The notes below the pieces were generated by a model. It had not been told where the DNA came from and did no database searches. It worked only from the letters and a program-made list of their open reading frames with translations. The position numbers and the translations under genes were made by a program. Positions 41,914 to 51,272 of a stretch of DNA of 52,750 nucleotides are shown here, piece after piece. Position 1 is the stretch's first letter; the number at the start of each line of letters is the position of its first letter. The DNA comes from Deltaproteobacteria bacterium tcs-42 (GTDB lineage Bacteria; Desulfobacterota; Desulfuromonadia; Desulfuromonadales; Geopsychrobacteraceae), in the NCBI GenBank assembly GCA_002049545.1, contig LLYT01000007.1, forward strand, positions 1-52,750. Direction: 5' to 3'.

Positions 41914-42383
41914 AACTGCGACTGATTTGTATCGGTAAGTTGTCAGAAACATGGCAGCGAAATGGAGCGAATGAATATGCCGACCGGATACAGCGCTATT
42001 TTCCTCTGGATATTGTTGAACTGAAAGAAGAAAAAGGTGGTCGGAAAGGGGATACGGCCGGATTGCTCAAGCGCGAGGGGGGACGAATTCTCGAAAAGGT
42101 TCCCGAGCGAGCCTTTTTGGTTGTGCTCGATGAGCGTGGCCGCAGCCTGGGGTCAGAGCAATTGGCCGATATCTTCGCCGCGGAAATGTTGCATGGTGGC
42201 CGGACCTGGTGTCTGGTCATCGGCGGCCCGTATGGACTTGATCCCGAGGTACGCAAGCGCGCCGATTTGATTCTGTCATTGTCAAAAATGACATTCACTC
42301 ATCAGATGGCAAGGGTTTTTTTGCTCGAGCAACTCTATCGAAGTTGTACTATTATAAAAAATGAGCCCTACCATAATCGGTAG
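41910..42383 (+). CDS. rlmH: 23S rRNA pseudouridine1915 N3-methyltransferase
   Basis: A 157-aa SPOUT methyltransferase that modifies position 1915 in helix 69. FLVVLDERGRSLGSEQLA, the knot motif FVIGGPYGL-like (LVIGGPYGLD), LSLSKMTFTHQMARVFLLEQ and the terminal EPYHNR are conserved. It starts with GTG 41910 in the rsfS stop. Confidence 0.95.
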   Translation: MKLRLICIGKLSETWQRNGANEYADRIQRYFPLDIVELKEEKGGRKGDTAGLLKREGGRILEKVPERAFLVVLDERGRSLGSEQLADIFAAEMLHGGRTWCLVIGGPYGLDPEVRKRADLILSLSKMTFTHQMARVFLLEQLYRSCTIIKNEPYHNR

Positions 42384-42409
42384 GCAGGTTTATGGAGGTG
42401 GATTGTCCG

Positions 42410-42763
42410 ATGGAAGTGGAAGATTTAACCGAGATAAGGGCGCATCTTCTGGAGATGCGCAATGAAGTTTTAGCCGAATCTGAACGTGCTTACGCTGCTT
42501 CCCAGTCATTCGGTCAAGATGGCGTTCCCGATATTGGAGATATGTCCTCCAACAGTTATCATCAAGAAGTACTGATGAACCTCAGTGAGACGCAACGATC
42601 CCGGGTCCGTGATATTGATGCCGCTTTGGAGCGCATGGATAAAGGGGTTTACGGTTTATGTATGCGTTGTGAAGAAGAAATCCCTTCGCGGCGGATGGAA
42701 GTTCGTCCGTTTTCACGTTATTGCGTTGATTGTAAAAACGAAGTCGAAAAGTTTGGTGAATAA
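42410..42763 (+). CDS. DksA/TraR-family zinc finger protein
   Basis: A 117-aa regulator with an N-terminal coiled-coil-like helix pair (residues 1-75) and a four-cysteine zinc finger CMRC...CVDC near the C terminus. It is expected to bind RNA polymerase in its secondary channel. ATG 42410 follows GGAGGTGG; an in-frame ATG at 42392 is possible. It follows rlmH after 26 bp and precedes the LapB-like gene. Confidence 0.88.
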   Translation: MEVEDLTEIRAHLLEMRNEVLAESERAYAASQSFGQDGVPDIGDMSSNSYHQEVLMNLSETQRSRVRDIDAALERMDKGVYGLCMRCEEEIPSRRMEVRPFSRYCVDCKNEVEKFGE

Positions 42764-42805
42764 ATAACCCTGTGACCCACACTGTGGGTTAGCCTGGAGA
42801 TGGTC

Positions 42806-44176
42806 ATGATCCTGATTGCCCTGCTCGTATTAGCATTTATCCTTTTCGCTGTTGGATTCCTTTATTTCTGGGGGATCAACCCTGGTGATATTACGGTTTT
42901 TCTGACCAACGACATGAGTTATACCCTGCCATCATCTATTATGCTGGTCTGTGTGTTGTTGCTCGGTCTTCTGATTGGCAATGGAGTCCATTTTTTAAGT
43001 GCCTTCCTTTACTCCTTCCGCAACTGGAAAGGGGGGCGTCGCCTGAAAAAAGCTGAAGAAGTTGGCTCAATCTACCGCACCGGTGTGGGGCGCTTGCTTT
43101 CGGGGGATTTGAAAAAAGCGCGGACGTTGCTCAACAAAGCTCTGGATCGTGACCCCCAAAGGGTTGATACCCATCTGGCTCTGGCCAGTGTCGCCCTGCA
43201 GGAAGGCAATGTGGAAGAGGGGATTCAGTTACTGCAAAAAGCGCGCAAGCTCGATCCTAAAGGGCTAGAAGTGCTCTTCAAGCTGGCAACAACCTATGAA
43301 GAGAGTGACCAGAGTGACAAGGCGAGAGCCATTTATAAAGAATTGCTCGATAGTGATGCTGAAAATCGTAAAGCCATGCGTGGCTTACGTGACATTCAGA
43401 TCGACATGGGTGATTGGCAGGATGCCCTGACTCTGCAGAAGAAAATTCTTAAGACCTCAAAATCGGGACCAAAAGCTGATGCTGAAAAACAGATTTTGAT
43501 GCAGCTACGTTACGAAATTGCGCGTTCTGAATTAGAAAACGGGGGACAGGATCACGCTATTGAAGTCTGCCGCGATATTATCAAGCGGAATGCTAAATTT
43601 ACTCCGGCTCACGTTACTCTGGGTGATGCGTACTGTCAGGCGGGGCGTGACAACGATGCCGTCAAAGTTTATCAAGATGGCTATAAAGCGTTAAAAAAGA
43701 GTGTCTTTCTGGCGCGTTTGGAAGATTTATATATCAATGCCGAAGACCCTGCTGCACTTCTGTCTTTTTACCGCAGTCAGATGGAAGCAGATCGTGAAGA
43801 TCTGTTGCTTAAATTGTATCTTGGGCGGCTTTGTCTGCGCCTGGAGATGGTTGATGAAGCGATGCAACACCTGACCGACCTGGAAACATCGGGTGTGGAT
43901 TTTACCAAATTACATTTGTTGCTGGCGGAAGGGGAGCGACGACGCAACAATACCAAAGAAGCTGTTGTCGAATATCAAAAAGCTCTAAGTATAGATAGCC
44001 ATCTCCTGCTTGGATTTGTCTGCGAAAATTGTGGTACCCGCTTTACCGAATGGACAAGCCGTTGTCCTGAATGTAAAACCTGGGACTCACTGATCTTGCC
44101 GGAGCGTAAACAGATTCACGATGCGAAGCTTGTTGAGGGACCAAAAATGCTCCCGCACGGTTCCGGAGGGGAATAA
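42806..44176 (+). CDS. lapB: LapA-LapB fusion: TPR protein with rubredoxin-like C terminus
   Basis: A 456-aa membrane-anchored protein. The first ~75 residues hold two membrane helices separated by a short loop ([18 protein letters not shown]), a LapA/DUF1049-type unit. TPR repeats fill about 85-405 ([20 protein letters not shown] is one). The C terminus is a rubredoxin-like zinc or iron knuckle, CENC...CPEC, as in LapB (YciM). LapB controls LpxC turnover and thus lipopolysaccharide level with FtsH. ATG 42806 is chosen because GGAG abuts the earlier ATG. The N-terminal LapA-like part is separate in E. coli. Confidence 0.85.
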   Translation: MILIALLVLAFILFAVGFLYFWGINPGDITVFLTNDMSYTLPSSIMLVCVLLLGLLIGNGVHFLSAFLYSFRNWKGGRRLKKAEEVGSIYRTGVGRLLSGDLKKARTLLNKALDRDPQRVDTHLALASVALQEGNVEEGIQLLQKARKLDPKGLEVLFKLATTYEESDQSDKARAIYKELLDSDAENRKAMRGLRDIQIDMGDWQDALTLQKKILKTSKSGPKADAEKQILMQLRYEIARSELENGGQDHAIEVCRDIIKRNAKFTPAHVTLGDAYCQAGRDNDAVKVYQDGYKALKKSVFLARLEDLYINAEDPAALLSFYRSQMEADREDLLLKLYLGRLCLRLEMVDEAMQHLTDLETSGVDFTKLHLLLAEGERRRNNTKEAVVEYQKALSIDSHLLLGFVCENCGTRFTEWTSRCPECKTWDSLILPERKQIHDAKLVEGPKMLPHGSGGE

Positions 44177-44177
44177 A

Positions 44178-45704
44178 ATGGCAGCAGGGCCGGTGGCTTT
44201 GGTCATCCTGGATGGCTGGGGGATCAGTGCAAGTTGTGACAATAATGCTGCCTGTCTGGCAGAGACTCCAACTTTAGATCGTTTGCGACAGGAATGGCCG
44301 AATAGCCGATTGAGTGCGTCCGGGCTCGATGTCGGGTTGCCGGACGGGCAGATGGGAAATTCTGAAGTCGGGCATCTGAATATTGGTGCGGGACGGATTG
44401 TTTACCAGGACCTGAGCCGGATCAGTTTGGCGATTGAAGACGGTTCTTTTTTTGAAAATCGGGCTTTGAAGCGCATCTGTGAGCAACTGGTTGCTGCGGA
44501 CGGCAAATTACACCTCCTTGGATTGCTCTCCGATGGTGGGGTGCACTCCCATAATACCCATCTTTATGCGCTGGTGCGCATGGCACAAAAAATCGGGGTC
44601 AAAGATGTTTGTATCCACGCTTTTCTGGATGGGCGTGATACCCCACCCAAAAGTGCTGAAAATTACCTTTTTCAACTCGAAACTGAACTGAAGACCATTG
44701 GTCTGGGCCGAATCGCCACTATCACCGGACGTTATTGGGCGATGGATCGTGACAATCGCTGGAAACGGGTTGAGAAAGCGTACCTCGCCCTGACTGAAGG
44801 TGTGGGGCAACAGGCCGATTCTGCAGCCTATGCGATCAGTTCTGCCTATTCTGCTGAGCAGACGGATGAGTTTGTCGAACCTTGGGTCGTCGGGGAGTCG
44901 GGAACCATCGATGCGTCAGACGGTATTATCTTTTTTAATTTTCGCGCTGACCGTGCCCGTGAATTAACCCGTGCGTTGACCCGGACCGATTTCGGTGGGT
45001 TTGTGCGCAACAAAACACCGCAACTGGTCGATTTTGTCTGTTTGACAGAATACGACCAAAGCTTTGAGCTTCCCGTCGCCTTTCCACCTGAGACCTATCC
45101 CGATCTCCTTGCTGAAGTTGTTTCTGACGCAGGTCTCAAACAGTTACGCATTGCCGAAACAGAAAAGTACGCCCATGTTACTTTTTTCTTCAACGGCGGA
45201 ATCGAGCGTCCCTGGCCTGGTGAAGATCGTGTTCTGATTCCATCTCCGCAAGAGGTGGCAACCTACGACCAGAAACCTTCGATGAGTGCTGTTGAGGTGA
45301 CTGATGAGGTGGTCAGGCGAGTCGAGTCCAACGCTTATCAGCTGATCGTACTGAACTTTGCCAACTGCGATATGGTTGGCCATACCGGGATTTTGTCTGC
45401 TGCTGTTGAAGCGGTAGAAGCAGTTGACAGTTGTCTTGGGAGGGTTGTTGAGGCTGTGACTGCGGCTGGTGGAAAGCTGTTGATTACTGCTGATCATGGT
45501 AATTGTGAGCAGATGATTGATGAAAATGGCCGCCCTCATACCGCTCATACGACGAATCTGGTGCCATTGATTTTTGTTGATCCCGCCCTGAAAGACCACT
45601 CTGTTCGTGACGGTATTCTCGCCGATCTGGCACCGACCATTCTCGATTTGTTGTCACTCAAACAACCCACGGCCATGACAGGACAATCGCTGCTGGCCGA
45701 TTAA
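44178..45704 (+). CDS. gpmI: 2,3-bisphosphoglycerate-independent phosphoglycerate mutase
   Basis: A 508-aa glycolytic enzyme interconverting 3- and 2-phosphoglycerate through a phosphoserine and two manganese ions. Motifs: [25 protein letters not shown] with the catalytic serine, [23 protein letters not shown], and the C-terminal metal ligands in NCDMVGHTG and [14 protein letters not shown] 44178 directly follows the lapB stop with GGAGGGGAATAAA upstream. Confidence 0.97.
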   Translation: MAAGPVALVILDGWGISASCDNNAACLAETPTLDRLRQEWPNSRLSASGLDVGLPDGQMGNSEVGHLNIGAGRIVYQDLSRISLAIEDGSFFENRALKRICEQLVAADGKLHLLGLLSDGGVHSHNTHLYALVRMAQKIGVKDVCIHAFLDGRDTPPKSAENYLFQLETELKTIGLGRIATITGRYWAMDRDNRWKRVEKAYLALTEGVGQQADSAAYAISSAYSAEQTDEFVEPWVVGESGTIDASDGIIFFNFRADRARELTRALTRTDFGGFVRNKTPQLVDFVCLTEYDQSFELPVAFPPETYPDLLAEVVSDAGLKQLRIAETEKYAHVTFFFNGGIERPWPGEDRVLIPSPQEVATYDQKPSMSAVEVTDEVVRRVESNAYQLIVLNFANCDMVGHTGILSAAVEAVEAVDSCLGRVVEAVTAAGGKLLITADHGNCEQMIDENGRPHTAHTTNLVPLIFVDPALKDHSVRDGILADLAPTILDLLSLKQPTAMTGQSLLAD

Positions 45705-45721
45705 AAATATGGAAGGTGGAA

Positions 45722-46447
45722 ATGGGGGGATTTCCGGGGACGAAACAACTATTCTTGTCACTGCTGAAGCAGTTTTTTCCACCCGCCTGCCCCCTGTGTA
45801 GTCAGACTTTTCCCAGTGATTATACTGATGTTTTTTGTGTCGCGTGTCTAACTGGATTCAACCCTCTTCCCGTTGCCCATTGTCCCCACTGTGCCCTCCC
45901 TTTTGTCGGAGAGTCTAATAGTTCTCACCTGTGTGGCCGCTGTATCAAGCAAGCACCCAATTATGCTCAGGTTTATGCTGTTGGTCTTTATGACCAGACG
46001 TTACGCCGCGCTATTCACCAATTTAAATTCAACCGCAAGGTCGGTCTGGATCGATCGCTGGGGATTTTACTTGAACGGGCTGTCCCGAGTGATTTGAACA
46101 TTGATCTGGTGGTTCCCGTTCCAATACATCGTCAACGTTTACAGCAGCGTAGCTATAATCAGGCCCTTTTGCTTGCCCGGGAGTTCGCCCGAACGCGTCA
46201 ATTGTCAGTGGCTGAAGATGTGTTGCTCAAGGTTTACGCTACAGAGCCACAACAAGGGTTGTCGGCGAAACAACGGGTGAAAAATTTACACCGAGTCTTT
46301 GACCTGCGGGGACCCGTTTCGGGCCGGGCGATTCTGCTTGTTGATGATGTTATGACAACCGGGGCAACGGTCGATGCTTGTAGCCGGGTGCTATTGGCGG
46401 GTGGCGCCAAAGTTGTCTACGTTGCAGTTATTGGCCGGGCTGCCTGA
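45722..46447 (+). CDS. comF: ComF-family phosphoribosyltransferase-like protein
   Basis: A 241-aa ComF family protein, with a role in DNA uptake in competent bacteria. An N-terminal pair of zinc-binding cysteine groups (CPLC...CVAC; CPHC...CGRC) precedes a phosphoribosyltransferase fold with RSYNQALLLAREFA and the PRPP loop LLVDDVMTTGATVDAC. ATG 45722 has GGAAGG upstream; GTG 45716 is an alternative. It follows gpmI closely. Confidence 0.88.
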   Translation: MGGFPGTKQLFLSLLKQFFPPACPLCSQTFPSDYTDVFCVACLTGFNPLPVAHCPHCALPFVGESNSSHLCGRCIKQAPNYAQVYAVGLYDQTLRRAIHQFKFNRKVGLDRSLGILLERAVPSDLNIDLVVPVPIHRQRLQQRSYNQALLLAREFARTRQLSVAEDVLLKVYATEPQQGLSAKQRVKNLHRVFDLRGPVSGRAILLVDDVMTTGATVDACSRVLLAGGAKVVYVAVIGRAA

Positions 46448-46541
46448 CTGATTCACGATTGAGAATAAATTTCCAGAAAAGCAAGAAAGTGCTATAGTCA
46501 GCTGTATCACGTTTTCATAACGTTTTCCTTTGGGAGACCAG

Positions 46542-48005
46542 ATGAACTCGAATCTATACCGACTCCTTGCCGAATATCCCCTTGAAACCCTTCTCCAGAC
46601 CATTCCAACCGGGTTGTTTCTGGTCGATGTTGATAAGATAATTGTTTACTGGAACACTGAGGCAGAGCGGATTACGGGCTTTTCATCCGCCGAAGCCGTT
46701 GGACAACATTGTTCTTTTCTCCATGGCGACCCCTGCCATCGGGAATGCGGACTTTTCTCAGAAACAACCCCGAAACCAGAGATCGGGCTCACCTGCTCGT
46801 TTAGACACAAAGATGGTCACACTATCGCACTGAGTAAAAATGTTGACCTGCTCCGTGATACTTCGGGCACCATCATTGGTGGAATCGAATCATTTGTTGA
46901 TATCTCCCGCCTCAAAGAACTGGAAAATAGCCTCCGCTTTGCAGTGGAGGAACGGACTCGGGAACTCGAAGTCGAGAAGGCGGGTCTTTGGGCTGTTCTT
47001 GATGGGATGCTCGACCCTGCTTATATCTGTGATGACAACTATCGTATCTTTTTTGCCAACCAGGCAATGCTGGATATTATTGGTGAGGTTGGTGAAAAGC
47101 CCTGCTATCAGGTGATCTATCAAAGGGAACAGGTGTGTGACGATTGTCCATTGCAGCAGGTTTTGCATGGGCAAATAGTTCACCAGGAAAAGACCCTGAG
47201 TGAAATAGGACGGACCTATGAAGTTGTCCATTCCCCCTATCCTTCGGCAAAAAATCCAACCCACATGCTTGGTGTCAGCCGGGATATTTCCGGACGGATA
47301 GAGACTAAGCGACGTTTGCAACAGACAAATCGTGAATTGGATGCTTTTGTTTCGACGGTGTCTCACGACCTGCGCTCACCACTAACACCGCTGATCGGGT
47401 TCGCCGAACTGCTGGAAGAACGTTATGGCGAACAGCTTGACGATATCGGTCATGAGTGTATTTTTGAGATCAAAAAAACAGCAGACAAGATGAAGGATTT
47501 ATTGGACGATTTGTTATCTCTGTCTCGGGTTGAACAGATAAAATTGCCCGATCAGCCGATTGATGCAACCCGGATTGCTGAAGATATCCTGTTGGAGTTG
47601 GCCGATAAAGTTCTCGAGCACCAAGCAAAAATAAAGATCAATAAACTCCCTGAAATAAAAATACCTGAATCTCTGCTCTCTGATCTTTTCAGAAACCTGT
47701 TGGGAAATGCGCTGAAATATGCTGCTGAATATGATCCCCATATTGAGGTTTCCGGGCAGAAACTTTTCGGTCGGGTACGCTTTGTTGTCGTTGATCACGG
47801 TCCGGGAATTGCCGCAGCAGAATGTGAAGAGATTTTTGAGCCGTTTAAGCGTGGCAACAGTAGTCAGGGGTCTGTTGGGACCGGAATTGGTTTGGCAACT
47901 GTAGCAAAAATTGCCCGGGTTTTTGATGGTAGTGCCTGGGTTGAAGAAACCCCGCGAGGGGGAGCCACCTTTATTCTGGATTTGCCAGTCTCGCTGGGAA
48001 AATAA
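46542..48005 (+). CDS. soluble PAS-PAS histidine kinase
   Basis: A 487-aa sensor kinase without membrane helices. Two PAS domains (about 15-125 and 145-255) are both cysteine-rich: HCSFLHGDPCHREC in the first and CYQVIYQREQVCDDCP in the second; the latter pattern is common in anaerobe PAS kinases. The H-box is FVSTVSHDLRSPLTPLIGF and the ATPase domain has N, G1 (DHGPGI) and G2 (GTGIGL) boxes. ATG 46542 follows GGGAGA. A candidate promoter is TTTCCA (46470), 17 bases, TATAGT (46493). No response regulator is next to it; the signal is unknown. Confidence 0.9.
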   Translation: MNSNLYRLLAEYPLETLLQTIPTGLFLVDVDKIIVYWNTEAERITGFSSAEAVGQHCSFLHGDPCHRECGLFSETTPKPEIGLTCSFRHKDGHTIALSKNVDLLRDTSGTIIGGIESFVDISRLKELENSLRFAVEERTRELEVEKAGLWAVLDGMLDPAYICDDNYRIFFANQAMLDIIGEVGEKPCYQVIYQREQVCDDCPLQQVLHGQIVHQEKTLSEIGRTYEVVHSPYPSAKNPTHMLGVSRDISGRIETKRRLQQTNRELDAFVSTVSHDLRSPLTPLIGFAELLEERYGEQLDDIGHECIFEIKKTADKMKDLLDDLLSLSRVEQIKLPDQPIDATRIAEDILLELADKVLEHQAKIKINKLPEIKIPESLLSDLFRNLLGNALKYAAEYDPHIEVSGQKLFGRVRFVVVDHGPGIAAAECEEIFEPFKRGNSSQGSVGTGIGLATVAKIARVFDGSAWVEETPRGGATFILDLPVSLGK

Positions 48006-48124
48006 ACGCTGTTTCCGCAAAACAACATGTGTAGGGCAGGGTTATGTTTTGCTGCCATAAAGATAAACTGAAAACACCCGTCATTCTGGCGGTTCTTTTG
48101 TGATTTTATTTGGAGAACAATAAC

Positions 48125-49339
48125 ATGGAATCGTTACGACAACTTTATCGCATCGGTGCCGGGCCATCCAGCAGTCACACAATGGCACCGCGCCAGGCAG
48201 CTCTGACCTTTCTGGAGAACCATCCCGGCGCAGCAGATTATCGGGTTACACTGTTTGGCAGTCTTGCTGCAACCGGGCGAGGGCATTTGACCGATAAGGC
48301 CCTGTCTGATGTTTTTCAATCACACGAGGCAAAGCTGGAACTGCTCTGGATGCCCGAACAGCAACTTCCCCTGCACCCGAATGGGATGCGCTTTGAAGCG
48401 GTGAACGATTCTGGCTCAATTTTGGCAACCTGGGAAGTCTATAGTGTTGGTGGGGGTGCTCTTCAGGATAGTGGCGGATCGATTCCACCTCCTTCCATTT
48501 ATAATTTGACCAAGCTGTCCGATATCCTTGTGTTTCTGGAGCGCAGTGGCGAATCGTTCTGGGAATATGTTTTGAATTGTGAGGATCCAGAGTTTCTCGA
48601 TTTTCTTGACCGGGTCTGGAATGTCATGTCTTTGGCAATCGATCAAGGGTTGGAGCATGTCGGGGTTCTCCCCGGGGGATTAGGGTTGGGACGTAAAGCC
48701 CACACCTTTTATCGTAAATCCAACCTGTATGGAGCTCATATGAAGAATAACGCCAGGGTCTGGGCCTATGCTCTGGCGGTATCTGAAGAAAACGCCAGTG
48801 GTGGCACGATTGTTACGGCACCAACGTGTGGCGCCAGCGGGGTTCTTCCCGCAGTCCTGCGATATTTGAATGAAACATTGGAGTGTCACCACAAGGATAT
48901 TTTACGAGCACTGGCAACGGCTGGTTTGATTGGCAATCTGGTCAAGAAAAACGCTTCAATTTCGGGGGCAGAGGTCGGTTGTCAGGGTGAAATTGGCACC
49001 GCTTGCGCAATGGCAGCGGCAGCAGCCACGCAACTCCACGGTGGGACTATAAGGCAGATTGAATATGCTGCTGAAATGGGACTTGAACACCACCTTGGAT
49101 TGACTTGTGACCCGGTTGACGGGTTAGTGCAAATCCCCTGTATTGAACGGAATGCCCATGCTGCGACCCGAGCCTTGAGTTGTTGTCATTTCGCTTTTCT
49201 ATCCGGTGGGGTCCATAAGATTAGTTTTGATGAAATCACCCTGGTCATGAACGAAACCGGACAAGCTCTGCCACTATTGTATCGTGAAACTTCTGCAGGT
49301 GGGATTGCTCAAGCATATCGACGACGGGAAATGAGCTAA
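48125..49339 (+). CDS. sdaA: L-serine dehydratase ([4Fe-4S])
   Basis: A 404-aa single-chain L-serine ammonia-lyase that turns serine into pyruvate and ammonia. The N-terminal beta domain has GPSSSHTMAPRQA; the alpha domain has TAPTCGASGVLPAVLRY, VGCQGEIGTACAMAAAAA and CDPVDGLVQIPCIERNA, which contribute the iron-sulfur ligands. ATG 48125 follows TTGGAGAACAATAAC. It is followed by a TRAP transporter likely to carry 2-oxoacids such as pyruvate. Confidence 0.94.
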   Translation: MESLRQLYRIGAGPSSSHTMAPRQAALTFLENHPGAADYRVTLFGSLAATGRGHLTDKALSDVFQSHEAKLELLWMPEQQLPLHPNGMRFEAVNDSGSILATWEVYSVGGGALQDSGGSIPPPSIYNLTKLSDILVFLERSGESFWEYVLNCEDPEFLDFLDRVWNVMSLAIDQGLEHVGVLPGGLGLGRKAHTFYRKSNLYGAHMKNNARVWAYALAVSEENASGGTIVTAPTCGASGVLPAVLRYLNETLECHHKDILRALATAGLIGNLVKKNASISGAEVGCQGEIGTACAMAAAAATQLHGGTIRQIEYAAEMGLEHHLGLTCDPVDGLVQIPCIERNAHAATRALSCCHFAFLSGGVHKISFDEITLVMNETGQALPLLYRETSAGGIAQAYRRREMS

Positions 49340-49409
49340 GATTGATAGCATCGAAGCACAGGATATCTACATTTGTCATGGCTGACAGATTCGGTTTCAT
49401 ACATTCCTG

Positions 49410-49437
49410 TTGACAAATATGATGGTAAAAATATATG
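49410..49437 (+). promoter_or_regulatory. candidate sigma-70 promoter of the TRAP operon
   Basis: A consensus TTGACA at 49410-49415, a 16-base spacer and TATATG at 49432-49437, about 75 bp before the binding-protein start. It lies in the 170-bp gap after sdaA, so the transporter may be transcribed separately. Confidence 0.55.
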
Positions 49438-49512
49438 TTCTTTCCATTATTCGGGACTATCTATAACAGTGTTTGTTTCAATTCTTTTCCCCCTTTCAAC
49501 AGGAGAACACTT

Positions 49513-50604
49513 ATGGACAGAAGAGGGTTTATCAAAAATGCAAGCGTCGGAGCACTCGCAGCAGGGACAATCGTAGCGGGAGCTCCAGCGGTTCATGCCG
49601 CAAAAAGTATTCGCTGGAAAATGGTTACAACCTGGCCCAAAAATTTCCCCGGATTAGGGACGGGTGCCAACAACCTGGCAAAATATATCACCGATATGTC
49701 AGGGGGTCGGTTGACAGTTAAAGTGTATGGCGCCGGTGAACTGGTTCCTGCCTTTGAATCATTTGATGCTGTCTCACGTGGAACGGCGGAAATGGGCCAC
49801 GGAGCGGCCTATTACTGGAAAGGCAAGTCTGAGGCGGCACAGTTTTTTGCTGCGGTTCCTTTCGGCCTGAATGCCCAGGAAATGGGTGGCTGGATTTATC
49901 ATGGTGGCGGTCAGGAACTGTGGGATGAGCTCTATGGGCAGTTCAACCTGAAAGCTTTTGCCGCAGGGAATACCGGCGTTCAGATGGGTGGCTGGTTTAA
50001 TAAGGAAATCAACACGGTCGATGATTATAAGGGCCTGAAAATGCGCATGCCGGGCCTTGGCGGTGAAGTGATCAAGCGGGCAGGAGCGACGCCTGTATCG
50101 CTACCCGGTGGTGAGATTTTTACTTCCCTGCAGTCCGGTGCGATTGATGCGACGGAGTGGGTCGGTCCTTACAACGATCTGGCGTTTGGTTTTCACAAGG
50201 CAGCGAAGTACTACTACTGGCCGGGCTGGCACGAGCCTGGTACCGTTCTTGAGAGTTTTGTGAACAAGAAAGCCTATGAAGAGCTGCCGACCGATCTTCG
50301 AGCGATCGTTGATCAGGCAATGAAAGCTGCGTATCAGGATATGTTGTCGGAATTCACGGCAAAGAACAACAATGCCCTGGTTCAGCTGGTGAACGAGCAC
50401 GGAGTGAAGCTGAAGCGATTCTCAGATGACGTCTTGGCAAAAATGGGCCAGTTGAGCCAGGAAGTTGTTGCGGAAGTGGCAGCCAAAGACCCGATGTCGG
50501 CCAAGGTTTACAAGTCTTTCAACGAGTTCCGCAAACACTCTGTTAACTGGAATAATATTGGTGAGGCAGGTTACAGCCTGGCTCGGAGCTTAACTTTTAA
50601 ATAA
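49513..50604 (+). CDS. TRAP transporter solute-binding protein, 2-oxoacid/mannitol-chloroaromatic group
   Basis: A 363-aa periplasmic binding protein with a twin-arginine (Tat) signal, MDRRGFIKNASVG, cut at about AVHA|AK. The mature start (IRWKMVTTWPKNFPGLGTGA) and segments FGLNAQEMGGWIYHGGG, GNTGVQMGGWFNKEI, ATEWVGPYNDLAFG and YYYWPGWHEPG match the group that includes TakP, which binds pyruvate and other 2-oxoacids with sodium. ATG 49513 follows AGGAGAACACTT. The ligand is inferred from the group and from sdaA upstream. Confidence 0.88.
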   Translation: MDRRGFIKNASVGALAAGTIVAGAPAVHAAKSIRWKMVTTWPKNFPGLGTGANNLAKYITDMSGGRLTVKVYGAGELVPAFESFDAVSRGTAEMGHGAAYYWKGKSEAAQFFAAVPFGLNAQEMGGWIYHGGGQELWDELYGQFNLKAFAAGNTGVQMGGWFNKEINTVDDYKGLKMRMPGLGGEVIKRAGATPVSLPGGEIFTSLQSGAIDATEWVGPYNDLAFGFHKAAKYYYWPGWHEPGTVLESFVNKKAYEELPTDLRAIVDQAMKAAYQDMLSEFTAKNNNALVQLVNEHGVKLKRFSDDVLAKMGQLSQEVVAEVAAKDPMSAKVYKSFNEFRKHSVNWNNIGEAGYSLARSLTFK

Positions 50605-50740
50605 AAGTTGACAGGCAACCGGTATAGCTGGTTTGCTGCGGATGGATGATAACCAAGGGGCATGTCATTGTGACATGTCCCTTGGCTTTGTTATTACTCT
50701 TCAAACAGCACCACAAGTCTGTTTTTCTGAAGGTCGTTTT

Positions 50741-51262
50741 ATGCTAGGTAAAGTTGCTGATGCGATTGATGCTCTCAATGAATGGATCGGGAATAAAGTC
50801 GCATGGTTGAGTCTGGCAATGGCGGTGGTCATGTTTTTAACCGTCATTTTGAGGTACGTGTTTGATATGGGCTGGATCTGGATGCAGGAATCTGTTGTTT
50901 ATATGCACGGAATTCTGTTTATGGTTGCTGCCGGTTTTACCCTGAAACATGAACAGCACGTCAGGATCGACATCATTTATGATCGGCTGTCACAACGGAA
51001 AAAAGCCGTTATCAATCTGCTGGGGACATTTCTATTTCTTCTCCCGACCTGTTTTGCCACTTTTTATTATGCTTATCCTTATGTCTCCGATTCCTGGGCT
51101 GTTTTTGAAGGGTCCATGGAAGCTGGGGGAATCCCGGGTGTTTTCCTGCTGAAAACAGCCATTCTGATCTTCCCGATCCTGGTGGGATTGCAGGGGCTTG
51201 CCAAGGGATTACGGGCTATTCTGACGTTAACCAATTCGGACGAAACACCAACCACACCATAG
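50741..51262 (+). CDS. TRAP transporter small permease (DctQ type)
   Basis: A 173-aa membrane protein with four helices. The family features are the first helix with MVFLTVILRYVF, WMQESVVYMHGILFMVAAGFTLKHEQHVRIDI across helix 2 and the following YDRLS. ATG 50741 follows GAAGGTC. In the sodium-driven TRAP transporter it pairs with DctM. Confidence 0.88.
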   Translation: MLGKVADAIDALNEWIGNKVAWLSLAMAVVMFLTVILRYVFDMGWIWMQESVVYMHGILFMVAAGFTLKHEQHVRIDIIYDRLSQRKKAVINLLGTFLFLLPTCFATFYYAYPYVSDSWAVFEGSMEAGGIPGVFLLKTAILIFPILVGLQGLAKGLRAILTLTNSDETPTTP

Positions 51263-51272
51263 ATTGAAACTT

